From the NCBI GenBank assembly GCA_964482085.1, contig CAYZVS010000010.1, positions 1-38,597 on the forward strand: 38,597 nucleotides of DNA, written 5' to 3'. Below the pieces are notes generated by a model. The model worked only from the letters and a program-made list of their open reading frames with translations. It did not search any database and was not told where the DNA came from. Origin of the DNA: CAIXDN01 sp964482085 (lineage in GTDB: Bacteria > Patescibacteriota > Patescibacteriia > 2-12-FULL-60-25). The translations under genes and the position numbers were made by a program. This document shows, in pieces, positions 1 through 8,256 of this stretch (its first letter is position 1; the number at the start of each line of letters is the position of its first letter).

Positions 1-1024
1 GCGACATTTTGGCTTGGGTAAGTGTGCCGGTTTTGTCGGTTAGAATGAGTGTAGTTGAACCTAGCGCTTCGGCCGCAACCAATCGACGCACGACGCCTTG
101 GCGTGAGGCTAATCGTTCCACGCCAATCGCCAAGATGACGGTGAGGGCGATCGGCAAACCTTCCGGCACCGTCGATACGCCGACGGCCACGGCGAGTAGT
201 AGCATGTCGAGCCAGCCACGCCCCGTCCAAATCCCAAGTATGAATAGCCCTATGACGGCGATGATGGCCGCGATGCCGATCATTTTGGACAATCGTGAAA
301 CCTCGAGTTGTAACGGCGTAGAGGCTTCTTGGCCGCGCGTGGTCATTTCCGCGATGAAACCGAATTCGGTACGGGAACCGGTTGCGGTAATGACAGCTTC
401 ACCGAGCCCTTCCACGATCACGGTTCCCCCATGAAGCATGTTACGCCTGTCGGCGAGGGTGGTTTCTGTGGGAAGGATATCGACTATTTTCTCTACGGGT
501 TGCGCTTCTCCCGTCAAGATACTTTCATCGATGTTGAGACCTTGTGAAGCGATGAGGCGTGCATCGGCCGGAATACGATCGCCTTGTGCAAGAAGAATGA
601 TGTCGCCGGGCACGAGGCCGGCGGCGTCGATTACACGTTCATGACCATTGCGTCGGACGCGGGCTTGTGTGCGAAGATAGTTTTCTAGGCGTTCGAGAAT
701 ATGCTGCGCTTTCCATTCCTGCCAAAAACCAAGCGACGCATTGGCGAGTATCGTCAAGAAGATGACGGACGTTTCGATCCATTCCTGTAGCACGAGGGTG
801 ATCGTGCCCGATGTCACGAGAATCAAGAGTAGGGGATTTGCGAGTTGGCGTAAGAATAGACGCAACGCCACATCTGGACGGCGACGGGGGAGCTCGTTTT
901 TGCCGTTCGCGAGACGCTCAGTTACGTCTTTGTCGGAAAGACCTTTGGTCGAGCTTCCGAGAGCCTTAAGCGTATCTTCGGGAGAGAGGCTCCAAGGGGC
1001 TGTGGATGTTGAAGGGTTCGTCAT
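1..1024 (-). CDS. Cation-transporting P-type ATPase, N-terminal part (runs off the window)
   Basis: The reverse strand is open from an ATG at 1024 to the window edge, giving about 341 residues. Visible in order: a cation-ATPase N-terminal segment (PWSLSPEDTLKAL), two hydrophobic hairpins, the actuator motif LTGEA (usually TGES), the membrane motif VPEGLP of type II Ca/Na/K pumps, and the phosphorylation site LTDKTGTLTQ just before the edge. The protein should sit in the cytoplasmic membrane and use ATP to move a cation. Family knowledge makes a Ca2+- or Na+-type pump likely, but the ion-binding M5/M6 helices lie outside the window. A 15-bp palindrome lies directly upstream over the likely -10. 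The serine-to-alanine change in TGES is mildly unusual; the catalytic glutamate is kept. Confidence 0.9.
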   Translation of the reverse strand, partial: MTNPSTSTAPWSLSPEDTLKALGSSTKGLSDKDVTERLANGKNELPRRRPDVALRLFLRQLANPLLLILVTSGTITLVLQEWIETSVIFLTILANASLGFWQEWKAQHILERLENYLRTQARVRRNGHERVIDAAGLVPGDIILLAQGDRIPADARLIASQGLNIDESILTGEAQPVEKIVDILPTETTLADRRNMLHGGTVIVEGLGEAVITATGSRTEFGFIAEMTTRGQEASTPLQLEVSRLSKMIGIAAIIAVIGLFILGIWTGRGWLDMLLLAVAVGVSTVPEGLPIALTVILAIGVERLASRQGVVRRLVAAEALGSTTLILTDKTGTLTQAKMS

Positions 1025-1025
1025 G

Positions 1026-1040
1026 GCGATATGATATCGC
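1026..1040. promoter_or_regulatory. Perfect palindrome over the ATPase promoter
   Basis: GCGATAT-G-ATATCGC is a perfect dyad one base upstream of the ATPase start codon at 1024. On the minus strand it contains TATCAT, six bases from the ATG, which could be the -10 of a leaderless transcript. An operator for a cation- or stress-responsive regulator is an inference. Confidence 0.4.
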
Positions 1041-1046
1041 GAATGC

Positions 1047-1075
1047 TTGACTTTGGCCTAGGAATTGCCTAATCT
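1047..1075 (+). promoter_or_regulatory. Promoter of tRNA-Glu
   Basis: TTGACT (1047-1052) and TAATCT (1070-1075) are separated by exactly 17 bp, and the tRNA begins 12 bp after the -10. This is a good sigma-70-type match in the right place. Confidence 0.7.
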
Positions 1076-1086
1076 ACTCCGCGCAA

Positions 1087-1161
1087 GGCTCCATCGTCTA
1101 TCGGTTAGGACAGCGGCTTTTCAAGCCGTTAAGAGGGGTTCGACTCCCCTTGGAGCTACCA
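1087..1161 (+). tRNA. tRNA-Glu (anticodon TTC)
   Basis: The cloverleaf is complete. Acceptor GGCTCCA pairs with TGGAGCT, the anticodon stem GCGGC/GCCGT closes the loop TTTTCAA with anticodon TTC, and the T arm is GGGG-TTCGACT-CCCC. The CCA end is encoded at 1159-1161. A strong promoter precedes it and a rho-independent terminator follows, so it is a single-gene transcription unit. Confidence 0.95.
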
Positions 1162-1165
1162 TGCG

Positions 1166-1192
1166 AAGACCGCTCAACCGAGCGGTCTTTTT
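1166..1192 (+). terminator. Terminator of tRNA-Glu
   Basis: The stem AAGACCGCTC/GAGCGGTCTT with loop AACC is followed by a T run. Confidence 0.85.
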
Positions 1193-1248
1193 GTGTGCTT
1201 TACTTTTTGTCCATTTTATGGGATAATTGGTGAGAATTTTCATTTTTC

Positions 1249-2842
1249 ATGCGTTTTCACTTGTTCGTTACAGTTTGTTTTTCCGTTTTGTTCAGCCTTT
1301 TATCGGCGCGAGGCGTTTTTGCCGCCCATCCTCAAGAGCTTCCGGTGCGGCCCGAGTTTAACCGAGCGGCGGAAGTTTCGATTTGGTCTGCGGATTTTTT
1401 AGATCGAACTCGATTTCAAACATTTCCAAAAACACAGATTCGAGGAGGATTTATTGCATCTGGAGATGTTACGGGAGATGGCAAGTCCGAAATCGTTATT
1501 GGGGGTGGAACTGGAGCCGCGCCGGAAGTGCGCGTGTATGACACCACCGGGAAATTGCTTAATACGTTTCTTGCCTACGCTTCCTCGTTCAAGGGTGGTG
1601 TGCGCGTGGCGGNNNNNNNNNNNNNNNNNNNNNNNNNNNNNNNNNNNNNNNNNNNNNNNNNNNNNNNNNNNNNNNNNNNNNNNNNNNNNNNNNNNNNNNN
1701 NNNNNNNNNNNNTTGGTGATCTTGATGGTGACGGCAAAGCCGAGATCGTGACTGCTCCAGGACCGGGCATGGAATCGCTGGTTAGACGTTTTGCTGGAGA
1801 TGGAACCTTTCTCCCAGAGAATGGGTTTCTTGCCTACACTTCCTCGTTCAAGGGTGGTGTGCGCGTGGCGGTTGGTGATCTTGATGGTGACGGCAAAGCC
1901 GAGATCGTGACTGCTCCAGGACCGGGTGGCGGTCCGCATATACGGGTATTCGACGGTTCGTTCCGAAATGTAGGACTCGATCTTTTTGCGTTTAATGAAC
2001 AGATGGCTGATGGCATCGTCCCAACGATCTTGCGCACTCCAGAAGGTCCTGTAATCGCTGTGGGAATCGAGTCGTGGTCTGAACCGATTGTGAAGTTGTT
2101 TCGACAGACCGCAGGCGGTGGCTTCATGTATCAATCGGAATTTTTAGCTTTTGACCGAGCGTGGCATAGCGGTGTTTCGATTGCTGCTTTTGATCGAGAT
2201 GGAGATGGTTTTGATGAAATCGCAGCACATGGAAATGGAGGGAGCAAAGCGGAGATTCGTATTTTTTCGCGAGGCGGTGAGCTCTCGTCGAGTTATCTTG
2301 TACAGGATGCGGAATATCGTGGAGGTTTATCTATCGCACAGATAGACTCGATGAGTGGTAGCAGGCCCGAGCTTGCGAGTGTTGTGTTGGCGCCGCTCGT
2401 GTCTGGTCCGTTGAATCAGGAAAAAGCTATACATGTCAACCTTGCAGAACAACGTCTATACGCTTATGAACGTGGCCGTATTGCGCGGACATACCTTATT
2501 TCTTCAGGAACGGTTAAATACCCGACTCCGGTAATGGATACATGGGTACGCAGCAAGGTTGCGGTCAAACGGTATCGCTGGAGCTATGGGCTCAACCACA
2601 AAGATAATTACGACTTACCGAATGTGAAATGGAATCTACAGATTCTCGGTCCGTATTTCATTCATGGGGCATATTGGCATAACAACTTTGGTCATCGCAT
2701 GTCACATGGTTGTATTAATATGCGTACGAGTGAAGCGGAGTGGGTGTACCAATGGGCCGATGTCGGCACTCCGGTGAGGACATTCTATAAGTATCCGCCG
2801 CAAGACGAGGTAGCTAAGGAGCTTGTTTCAAAATCATCGTGA
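1249..2842 (+). CDS. Exported L,D-transpeptidase with N-terminal FG-GAP/VCBS-type repeats (interrupted by assembly gap)
   Basis: The N-terminus is a signal peptide ending near GVFAAHP. It is followed by several beta-propeller-like repeats with the Ca-binding signature GDxxGDGKxEIV, then a C-terminal YkuD domain with the catalytic signature HGAYW...SHGCINM (Cys codon near 2710). YkuD enzymes form 3-3 cross-links in peptidoglycan or attach proteins to it; the repeats probably mediate surface binding. The reading frame changes across the 100-N run only because the gap has arbitrary length. Joining base 1612 to 1713 restores one frame with VAVGDLDGDGKAE across the junction, giving 497 residues, plus any missing in-frame repeats. 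The gene is monocistronic, with a terminator shared with the peroxiredoxin gene behind it. Confidence 0.88.
1571..1930 (+). repeat. Tandem FG-GAP coding repeats, about 159 bp period, flanking the gap
   Basis: Bases 1579-1612 recur at 1838-1871, and the stretch starting at 1713 recurs at 1872 for about 55 bp without change. The period between post-gap copies is 159 bp, or 53 codons. Near-identical DNA in adjacent units points to recent duplication and explains why assembly broke here. Confidence 0.85.
1613..1712. other. Assembly gap (100 N, unknown true length)
   Basis: Exactly 100 unresolved bases form a conventional placeholder for unknown length. The left flank ends and the right flank begins at adjacent positions of the same repeat unit, so the real gap is probably zero or a whole number of units. 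Confidence 0.95.
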
Positions 2843-2855
2843 CTATCACGCAGTA

Positions 2856-2886
2856 AAACACCCGCCTTATGGGCGGGTGTTTTTTT
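2856..2886. terminator. Bidirectional terminator between the transpeptidase and peroxiredoxin genes
   Basis: AACACCCGCC/GGGCGGGTGTT with loop TTAT has T runs on both strands and lies between two convergent genes. Confidence 0.9.
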
Positions 2887-2890
2887 GATC

Positions 2891-3433
2891 CTAGGCTTGT
2901 TCCTTTAGATATTTCATCATGGTCTGCGCATCCGAGACCTCAAATGGGTCCGTTGGACAGTCGTCCATGAAGCCGGGTTCTACGAAGAGCTTTTTGATCG
3001 CTCCGTCATCGACGAACATACTGTAACGCCAGGAGCGGTCGCCAAAACCGAGATTGTTCTTTTTAACGAGCATGCCCATTCTTTCTGTGAAGTCACCGTT
3101 ACCGTCGGGGAGCATGGAGACTTTCTCGAGCTTTAGATCCTTTGCCCATTTGAAGATGACGAAGGCGTCGTTCACCGAAAGGCAGATAACGTCATCAACG
3201 CCGAGCTTCTTGAAGTCCTCGTAAAAGGCTTCGTAGCCTGGTGCATGGACGGAAGAGCAGGTTGGTGTGAAAGCGCCAGGTAAGGAAAAGAGAACGATTT
3301 TTTTACCGGCAAAGATGTCGGCCGTTGTTTTGTCTTGCCAGCGGAACGGATTTTCTCCTTCCACGGATTCATCGCGGACGCGAGTTTTAAAGACAACGTC
3401 AGGGACGCGGTCGCCTTCTTGTAGATGTGCCAT
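2891..3433 (-). CDS. Peroxiredoxin, Prx5/AhpC-TSA family
   Basis: This 180-residue protein has the thioredoxin fold of the Prx5 group. The active-site segment is PGAFTPTCSS with the peroxidatic cysteine at about residue 59. Further Cys lie at about 84 (VICLSV) and near the C-terminus (DDCP), either of which might resolve. It should reduce peroxides in the cytosol using a thiol donor; no dedicated reductase is next to it. Length is close to the family norm (about 160-180). The start ATG at 3433 has no obvious Shine-Dalgarno sequence. It follows the EamA-type gene in the same direction after 61 bp and may be co-transcribed. Confidence 0.93.
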   Translation of the reverse strand: MAHLQEGDRVPDVVFKTRVRDESVEGENPFRWQDKTTADIFAGKKIVLFSLPGAFTPTCSSVHAPGYEAFYEDFKKLGVDDVICLSVNDAFVIFKWAKDLKLEKVSMLPDGNGDFTERMGMLVKKNNLGFGDRSWRYSMFVDDGAIKKLFVEPGFMDDCPTDPFEVSDAQTMMKYLKEQA

Positions 3434-3494
3434 AGCGAAAATATGAAATGATTAACGATTCAACCGTGGATCGATCGTACTCACAGGACTTTTC

Positions 3495-3911
3495 TTAGGC
3501 AAGTGCTACGAGGATAGCTCCGATTGTGACCAAGGCGCCACCCAAGATAACTTGCCAAGAGAATTTTTCTGCAAGGAAGATGAGTGAGAAGAGTATGATG
3601 AGGGGGAGACTTAGGCGGTCGAGTGAAGCGAGTTTTGAGGCGCTCGTCGCTTTTAATCCAAGGAAGTAGAAAAGCCATGAAGCGGCTCCAAAGGCTCCGG
3701 CAAGAGCGATAATAGCCCAGTCCTTAGGTTGAAGCTTTGCTACATCTTGGAATTTACCAGAAATGCCAACGGTAGCGACCATAAAGGCAAACATAAAGAA
3801 GCTGCGCACACCGGTTGCAACGGTCGGATCAATGGTTTTTAGGCCGATTTTTCCTACGATGGTCATGAGTGCCGCGGTGACGGCGGCGAGTAGCCCGTAG
3901 ACAATCCACAT
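3495..3911 (-). CDS. Small EamA/DMT-type membrane protein
   Basis: The product has 138 residues with about five hydrophobic segments. It starts MWIVYGLLAAVTAALMTIVGK and contains the typical DMT pattern ASWLFYFLGLKA followed by LDRLSLPLIILFSLIFLAEK. It corresponds to a single EamA domain, half of a normal 10-TM transporter, so it would have to dimerise. The substrate is unknown. A -10-like TAGAAT lies 10 nt before the start on the minus strand and overlaps the presumed -10 of divergent tsaD, leaving only 22 bp between the two start codons. Confidence 0.82.
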   Translation of the reverse strand: MWIVYGLLAAVTAALMTIVGKIGLKTIDPTVATGVRSFFMFAFMVATVGISGKFQDVAKLQPKDWAIIALAGAFGAASWLFYFLGLKATSASKLASLDRLSLPLIILFSLIFLAEKFSWQVILGGALVTIGAILVALA

Positions 3912-3920
3912 AATTTACCC

Positions 3921-3927
3921 CATTCTA
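3921..3927. promoter_or_regulatory. Overlapping divergent -10 elements (tsaD / EamA gene)
   Basis: CATTCT on the plus strand (3921-3926), 7 nt before the tsaD ATG, overlaps TAGAAT on the minus strand (3927-3922), 10 nt before the other ATG. Only 22 bp separate the two coding regions, so both promoters must use this segment or lie inside the opposite gene. Confidence 0.4.
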
Positions 3928-3933
3928 CCGTTT

Positions 3934-4977
3934 ATGAAGCCTTTGCGCATCTTGGGAATTGAAACGAGCTGTGATGAGACTGCTGTCTCGATTTTGTATG
4001 CTTCCAAAACGAAGATTGTTGTAGAGCAGGATTTTGTTTCTTCACAAGTACCGATTCATCAGAAGTATGGGGGAGTTGTGCCGGAAGTTGCGGCGAGATC
4101 GCATGTACCGGAAACCGTTGCTTTGATTACAGAGGCTCTTGGAAAAAAAGGAATGAAAGCGTTTGATGCGATCGCCGTTACGCAAGGGCCGGGACTTGCG
4201 ACGGCACTTCGTGTTGGTATTGAGGCTGGGAGAGTTCTTGCGTGGCTTTCTGGAAAGCCGATTGTTGGCGTGAATCATCTGGAAGGGCATTTGGCATCGG
4301 CGTGGCTTAATCCCGAGAATCGGAAGCATTGGAAGTTTCCTTTGCTTGCGCTCATTGTTTCTGGGGGACATACGGAATTGGTTTTGATGAAAGATTTTGG
4401 AAAGTATCGGATTGTTGGTCAGACAAGAGATGATGCGGCGGGAGAGGCTTTTGATAAGACTGCCAAACTCATGGGGCTTCCATATCCTGGAGGCCCACAG
4501 ATCGCAAAACTCGCTCTAGAAGGCGACCCTACGGCTTTTGCCTTGCCACGCCCGATGCTTCAAGATCCATCGCTCGATTTTAGTTTTAGTGGTTTGAAGA
4601 CGGCGGTGCGACAAGCGTGGGAGCCGTGGATGAAAGGACCTGTGGAACGGAAAGAACAGGCGAAGAAAGATTTGGCGGCATCAACACAGCAGGCGATTGT
4701 AGATGTGCTCATCGCCAAAACATTACGAGCGGCTAAGGAGTATAAGGTGAAAGGTGTACTTTTGGTCGGAGGTGTTTCTGCGAATGTCCTGTTGCGTGAA
4801 TCGCTTGGAAAAGCGCTTCTTGAATCTTTGCCGGAGGTGGCGTTTTTGCCGTCGGATCGAAAGTATATTACGGATAATGCTGCGATGATTGCTGCGGCAG
4901 GTGCTTGGAATTTATGGCATCGCAAAAAAAAGGATGATTGGCGTAAGATGGATGCAAAACCAGAGTGGAATCTATGA
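3934..4977 (+). CDS. tsaD: tRNA N6-adenosine threonylcarbamoyltransferase TsaD
   Basis: At 347 residues the length is normal for bacterial TsaD. The ASKHA-fold motifs are present: GIETSCDETAVSI at the N-terminus, the metal-binding NHLEGHLASAW, then IVSGGHTEL, GEAFDKTAKLMGL and GGVSANVLLR. TsaD transfers the threonylcarbamoyl group from TC-AMP to A37 of ANN-decoding tRNAs, with TsaE and TsaB as partners. Its stop overlaps the next gene in an ATGA junction with tsaE, which fits translational coupling. No tsaB or tsaC is in the window. The start has no Shine-Dalgarno site, and the 22-bp divergent spacer suggests a leaderless or near-leaderless mRNA. Confidence 0.97.
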   Translation: MKPLRILGIETSCDETAVSILYASKTKIVVEQDFVSSQVPIHQKYGGVVPEVAARSHVPETVALITEALGKKGMKAFDAIAVTQGPGLATALRVGIEAGRVLAWLSGKPIVGVNHLEGHLASAWLNPENRKHWKFPLLALIVSGGHTELVLMKDFGKYRIVGQTRDDAAGEAFDKTAKLMGLPYPGGPQIAKLALEGDPTAFALPRPMLQDPSLDFSFSGLKTAVRQAWEPWMKGPVERKEQAKKDLAASTQQAIVDVLIAKTLRAAKEYKVKGVLLVGGVSANVLLRESLGKALLESLPEVAFLPSDRKYITDNAAMIAAAGAWNLWHRKKKDDWRKMDAKPEWNL

Positions 4978-5402
4978 AGTATATTGTCGCACGCGTTGAA
5001 GATTGGCAGACGGTTGCCAGGGAGCTTATTGTTCAGTTAGAGCCGGGAATGGTTGTTAAGCTCTCCGGCCCTTTGGGGGCGGGTAAAACGACGCTCGTAC
5101 AAGCGCTTGCCGAGCAACTTGGTGCTAAGAGTATTCCACGTAGTCCAACGTTTTCTTTAATGCGAACCTATTTGGTGAACAAAAGAATTGGAATCAAGCG
5201 TCTTATCCATATTGATGCATACCGGATGGAGTCGGTGTCAGATGCGCATGCGTTAGGTTTGGATGAAGAGCTTGCGGAAGGTGATGCCGTGATCGTGGTT
5301 GAATGGGCGGAGCGTTTGGGAGATTTGTTAAATCAGTTACCTTCAATCTCTGTACAAATCGAAACGGACGCCAGTGGCGTCCGTCGTGTAACGATTAATT
5401 GA
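4974..5402 (+). CDS. tsaE: tRNA t6A synthesis ATPase TsaE
   Basis: The 142-residue P-loop protein has Walker A GPLGAGKTT near residues 30-38, the family segment PRSPTFSLM, then HIDAYRM and VVEWAERLG. It is the ATPase that resets the TsaB-TsaD complex in t6A synthesis. I prefer the ATG at 4974, which overlaps the tsaD stop, over an in-frame GTG at 4965. The gene ends one base before the stop codon of the convergent pilus ATPase gene. A perfect 9-bp hairpin lies inside its last codons. Confidence 0.95.
   Translation: MKYIVARVEDWQTVARELIVQLEPGMVVKLSGPLGAGKTTLVQALAEQLGAKSIPRSPTFSLMRTYLVNKRIGIKRLIHIDAYRMESVSDAHALGLDEELAEGDAVIVVEWAERLGDLLNQLPSISVQIETDASGVRRVTIN
5364..5384. terminator. Hairpin embedded in the tsaE 3' end, possible terminator
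   Basis: ACGGACGCC-AGT-GGCGTCCGT is a perfect 9-bp stem inside coding sequence. It is the only strong hairpin near the one-base convergent junction. The U tract is poor on both strands, so termination here is an inference. Confidence 0.4.
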
Positions 5403-5403
5403 G

Positions 5404-7215
5404 CTATTTTGTTTCCTCCGCTGTTCCAGGCTCTGCAACTTCTGAATCGGTGTTGGCGATCGCGAGGACTTCATCGACACTCGTCAGGCCATCGAGAGCT
5501 TTGAGTAAGCCGTCTTGTGCCATGGTGATCATGCCTGCGGCCGTAGCCATTTCTGCGATACGTACTTCTGACACTTCTTTCTTTAGAACTTCCTCTTCGA
5601 TTTCATTTGTCATCGTAAAGATCTCGTAAATACCGATACGACCTTTGTAGCCATCGTCCGTAGGCGTGATCTTGTCCGGATCAGGCTCCATAAAGTTGAG
5701 TTTTTCGAGATCGACAGAATAGCCAGACTTTTTGGAAATACCTCCCAGAATTCTTTTTACTTGGTTTATTTTTGCTGCTGATAGTTTGGCTGGACGCGAC
5801 ATTTCAGGCTTGAGGCGTCGTACGAGGCGTTGTCCAATGACGGCATTCAGGGCTGGTGCCAAAAGGAATGGTTTGACTCCCATCGACATAAAACGTGGGA
5901 TTGCACCGGCGGCAGAGTTTGTGTGGATGGTCGAGACAACTAAGTGACCTGTTAAGGCTGCTTGAATAGCGATTTCTGCTGTTTCTGAATCACGGATTTC
6001 ACCGACCATCACAATGTCTGGGTCTTGGCGGAGAATCGAGCGTAAGCCTTTGGCAAAATCGTAGCCGCGGGAATGGTCGATTTGGCTTTGGTTAATGCCT
6101 TGAAGTTTGTATTCGATTGGATCTTCCAGAGTGATGATTTTCTCCGTTGGTTGATTGAGTTTTTTGAGGATGGCGTAGAGTGTGGTTGTTTTACCGGAAC
6201 CTGTCGGACCCGTAGTAATGATCATGCCGTTTGGTTTCTCGATTTCTCGTTCCAAATCCTCAAGAGCCTTGCCTCGGATGCCCAAATTATCAAATTCCAG
6301 CGCGATGGCTTTTGGACGCAAAATACGCATGACGACGGATTCACCAAAAGCTGTGGGGAGAAAACTTACGCGGATATCGATCTTTTCATTGGTGAGATAG
6401 ATGGTGATACGACCATCTTGTGGGACATCGTCTACGTTGATTTTGACGCCAGCCAATAGCTTTAAACGTCCGATGATTTGTTTCCAGGCTGTTCTCGGAA
6501 GACTGGCGGCATCACGTAAACGACCGTCGATACGAAAACGAATTTTCACGTCTTCTTCCTCCGCTTCTACGTGAACGTCGGAGGTTCCAATTTTGAGCGC
6601 CGCACCAAAGATGAGCGTGATGATGTCCGTGGTGTTTACCTCGCCAATCTTTTTTTGAAGCTCGTCAAAGCTGGAAACTTCCTTCTCGTATTTTGCGAGA
6701 TCGGCTTCTTCAATGCGGTAGCCGTAGATAATCTCTTTGGGTGTCGGGAGCTTGTCGTAAAGTTTTAGGGCGTATTCAAAACTCTCATCAGAGATGAGGT
6801 AGATTTGGATATTGGCTTGGCGGTCTTTTTTGATACGTTCTGCCAAACTATCGACCTCTTTGCCTGGATTTGTTGTTGCGAGTCGGACCTCATCGCCAAC
6901 CAAGAAGAAGGGAATGATACGTATGGTTGCGGCGATGTCCTTGGTGATAAGCGAGAGAGCTTCCGGCGCAATCGGAAAGCCACGTAAGGCAATGTAGGGG
7001 AGAGAAAGTTGTGCGGCACGTTCCTGAACAAGTTTTTCTTTTTCTTGAGTTTTGATTTCACCCATGCGCTCTTCGAGTTTGGAAGCGACGCTCGGTGGGG
7101 TTTTTGGAGCAACAGCAGGTTTAGCACCCGAGGTTGTCGGGGCTTGGGTGGTTGGCGTTCCTCCTGTCTGTCTTGCCTGTTTCAGGAGGTCTTCGATGGA
7201 GGAGGCTTTGGCCAT
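5404..7215 (-). CDS. pilB: Type IV pilus assembly / type II secretion ATPase (PilB/GspE family)
   Basis: The protein has 603 residues. A charged, Thr/Pro-rich N-terminus is followed by a MshEN-like domain (about 65-160) and then the secretion ATPase core. Walker A is GPTGSGKT (about 336-343), the Asp box lies around LEDPIEYKL (363 on), Walker B is VMVGEIRDSETAE (about 402-414) and the His box is TGHLVVSTIHTN (422-432). The hexameric ATPase powers pilus extension from the cytoplasmic face. The tetracysteine zinc motif common in PilB/GspE is not seen: the region after QRLVRRL has no cysteines. The gene lies 3 bp after the membrane protein gene at 7219-8235 and is probably in the same operon. 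Other pilus genes are not in the window. Confidence 0.93.
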   Translation of the reverse strand: MAKASSIEDLLKQARQTGGTPTTQAPTTSGAKPAVAPKTPPSVASKLEERMGEIKTQEKEKLVQERAAQLSLPYIALRGFPIAPEALSLITKDIAATIRIIPFFLVGDEVRLATTNPGKEVDSLAERIKKDRQANIQIYLISDESFEYALKLYDKLPTPKEIIYGYRIEEADLAKYEKEVSSFDELQKKIGEVNTTDIITLIFGAALKIGTSDVHVEAEEEDVKIRFRIDGRLRDAASLPRTAWKQIIGRLKLLAGVKINVDDVPQDGRITIYLTNEKIDIRVSFLPTAFGESVVMRILRPKAIALEFDNLGIRGKALEDLEREIEKPNGMIITTGPTGSGKTTTLYAILKKLNQPTEKIITLEDPIEYKLQGINQSQIDHSRGYDFAKGLRSILRQDPDIVMVGEIRDSETAEIAIQAALTGHLVVSTIHTNSAAGAIPRFMSMGVKPFLLAPALNAVIGQRLVRRLKPEMSRPAKLSAAKINQVKRILGGISKKSGYSVDLEKLNFMEPDPDKITPTDDGYKGRIGIYEIFTMTNEIEEEVLKKEVSEVRIAEMATAAGMITMAQDGLLKALDGLTSVDEVLAIANTDSEVAEPGTAEETK

Positions 7216-7218
7216 AGA

Positions 7219-8235
7219 TTAATTTGAGAGACGGTAGCCGGTTAGTGCGCGCCACCAACGATGGATTTTTGGAAGTGCGCCGCCTTCACCTAGGCGAGAG
7301 AAGAGTCGATGCCAAGCTGCATACTGAAATGTGATAGCGAGTGTGCCGGCAATCAGGGTTGTGACAAAGAAGAGCGTAACAAAGAGGATGAAGCCGATAT
7401 ATACGATTGCTGTGCTATTCATGAGTGCGGCAACAGTCATGAGCAAGAAGATGGGCAAAGCCATCAAGAAAAACGCTAGTGCTCCTGCTGCTAAAATTCC
7501 GGCCCCGACCAAAAAGAGAATTGTGCCGATTTCCAAGGTGTTTAACCAACCCTGTCTAAGTAAGCTCCAAGCACGAGCGAGTGATTCTGTTACATGAGCG
7601 TCTTGTAGGATGATGGAGTTGAGAGCAAAAAGATGAATGGCTGCGATAGCAACTACGGAGATGGCGTAAACGAACGCTCCGACTACCGCAAGTACTCCGA
7701 GGCCGGTTACCGGGTTTGTTTGTGATAAACCGTACGGAATCAAGAATACAAATTTTACGAGCCAACCAAGAAAAAGTGTGATGATGTTTAATGCGAGGAC
7801 GCGCCAGGCGTTCCGGGCTCCAACTGTCAGACTTTCACCAAGCATTGGAGCGCGGCCACGAATCGAGCCACCAAGACCAAAGGCAAGTGCACCTTGTGCG
7901 ATAACGGAAAGTCCTACGATTGTTGCAACGATCAAGATGGCGATAACGATGCTTTGGATCAAACCAAGGACGGCTACGATATTTGGAGCTGTAGTAAGAC
8001 CTTGCCAAAGAATGGCTAGAGCCGGTGGAATACCACCGGTTGTGATCGCGAGACTGCTTCTGCCTGCTTCACGGAATGTGGTAAGCAATACGTCATAAAT
8101 TCCGCCCGTGTAAAGCAGTCCGGCAAAGAGTGCGAGTGGCCAGAGGTAACGTCTTGCCCATGCATCACGAAACGCATCAGGAATGATGATGCGGTAAAGG
8201 TGCGGATACGGATTTGTTTTATTTTTGCGGATCAT
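7219..8235 (-). CDS. Polytopic membrane protein of unknown function
   Basis: I do not recognise a named family. The 338-residue product has about six or seven long hydrophobic segments. Between them is the pattern HVTESLARAWSLLRQGW, seen in large families of uncharacterised bacterial membrane proteins that resemble the membrane domain of glycerophosphodiesterases. Only 3 bp separate it from the pilus ATPase gene, so it may have an envelope role linked to pili or simply share the transcript. It follows the ftsH terminator and so should have its own promoter in the 35 bp before its start; TATGAT or TAAACT are candidates. Confidence 0.7.
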   Translation of the reverse strand: MIRKNKTNPYPHLYRIIIPDAFRDAWARRYLWPLALFAGLLYTGGIYDVLLTTFREAGRSSLAITTGGIPPALAILWQGLTTAPNIVAVLGLIQSIVIAILIVATIVGLSVIAQGALAFGLGGSIRGRAPMLGESLTVGARNAWRVLALNIITLFLGWLVKFVFLIPYGLSQTNPVTGLGVLAVVGAFVYAISVVAIAAIHLFALNSIILQDAHVTESLARAWSLLRQGWLNTLEIGTILFLVGAGILAAGALAFFLMALPIFLLMTVAALMNSTAIVYIGFILFVTLFFVTTLIAGTLAITFQYAAWHRLFSRLGEGGALPKIHRWWRALTGYRLSN

Positions 8236-8256
8236 AGGATCGTCTCTAGTTTATCA

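Noticed and set aside
9..1034. Several plus-strand open frames
   Set aside because: They lie antisense to the P-type ATPase, which shows conserved motifs in the minus frame; their Ser/Arg-rich composition is typical of shadow frames.
1454..2842. Separate gene starting inside the FG-GAP region across the N run
   Set aside because: The frame exists only because of the arbitrary 100-N length; its first part before the gap is not FG-GAP-like, while the 1249 frame is.
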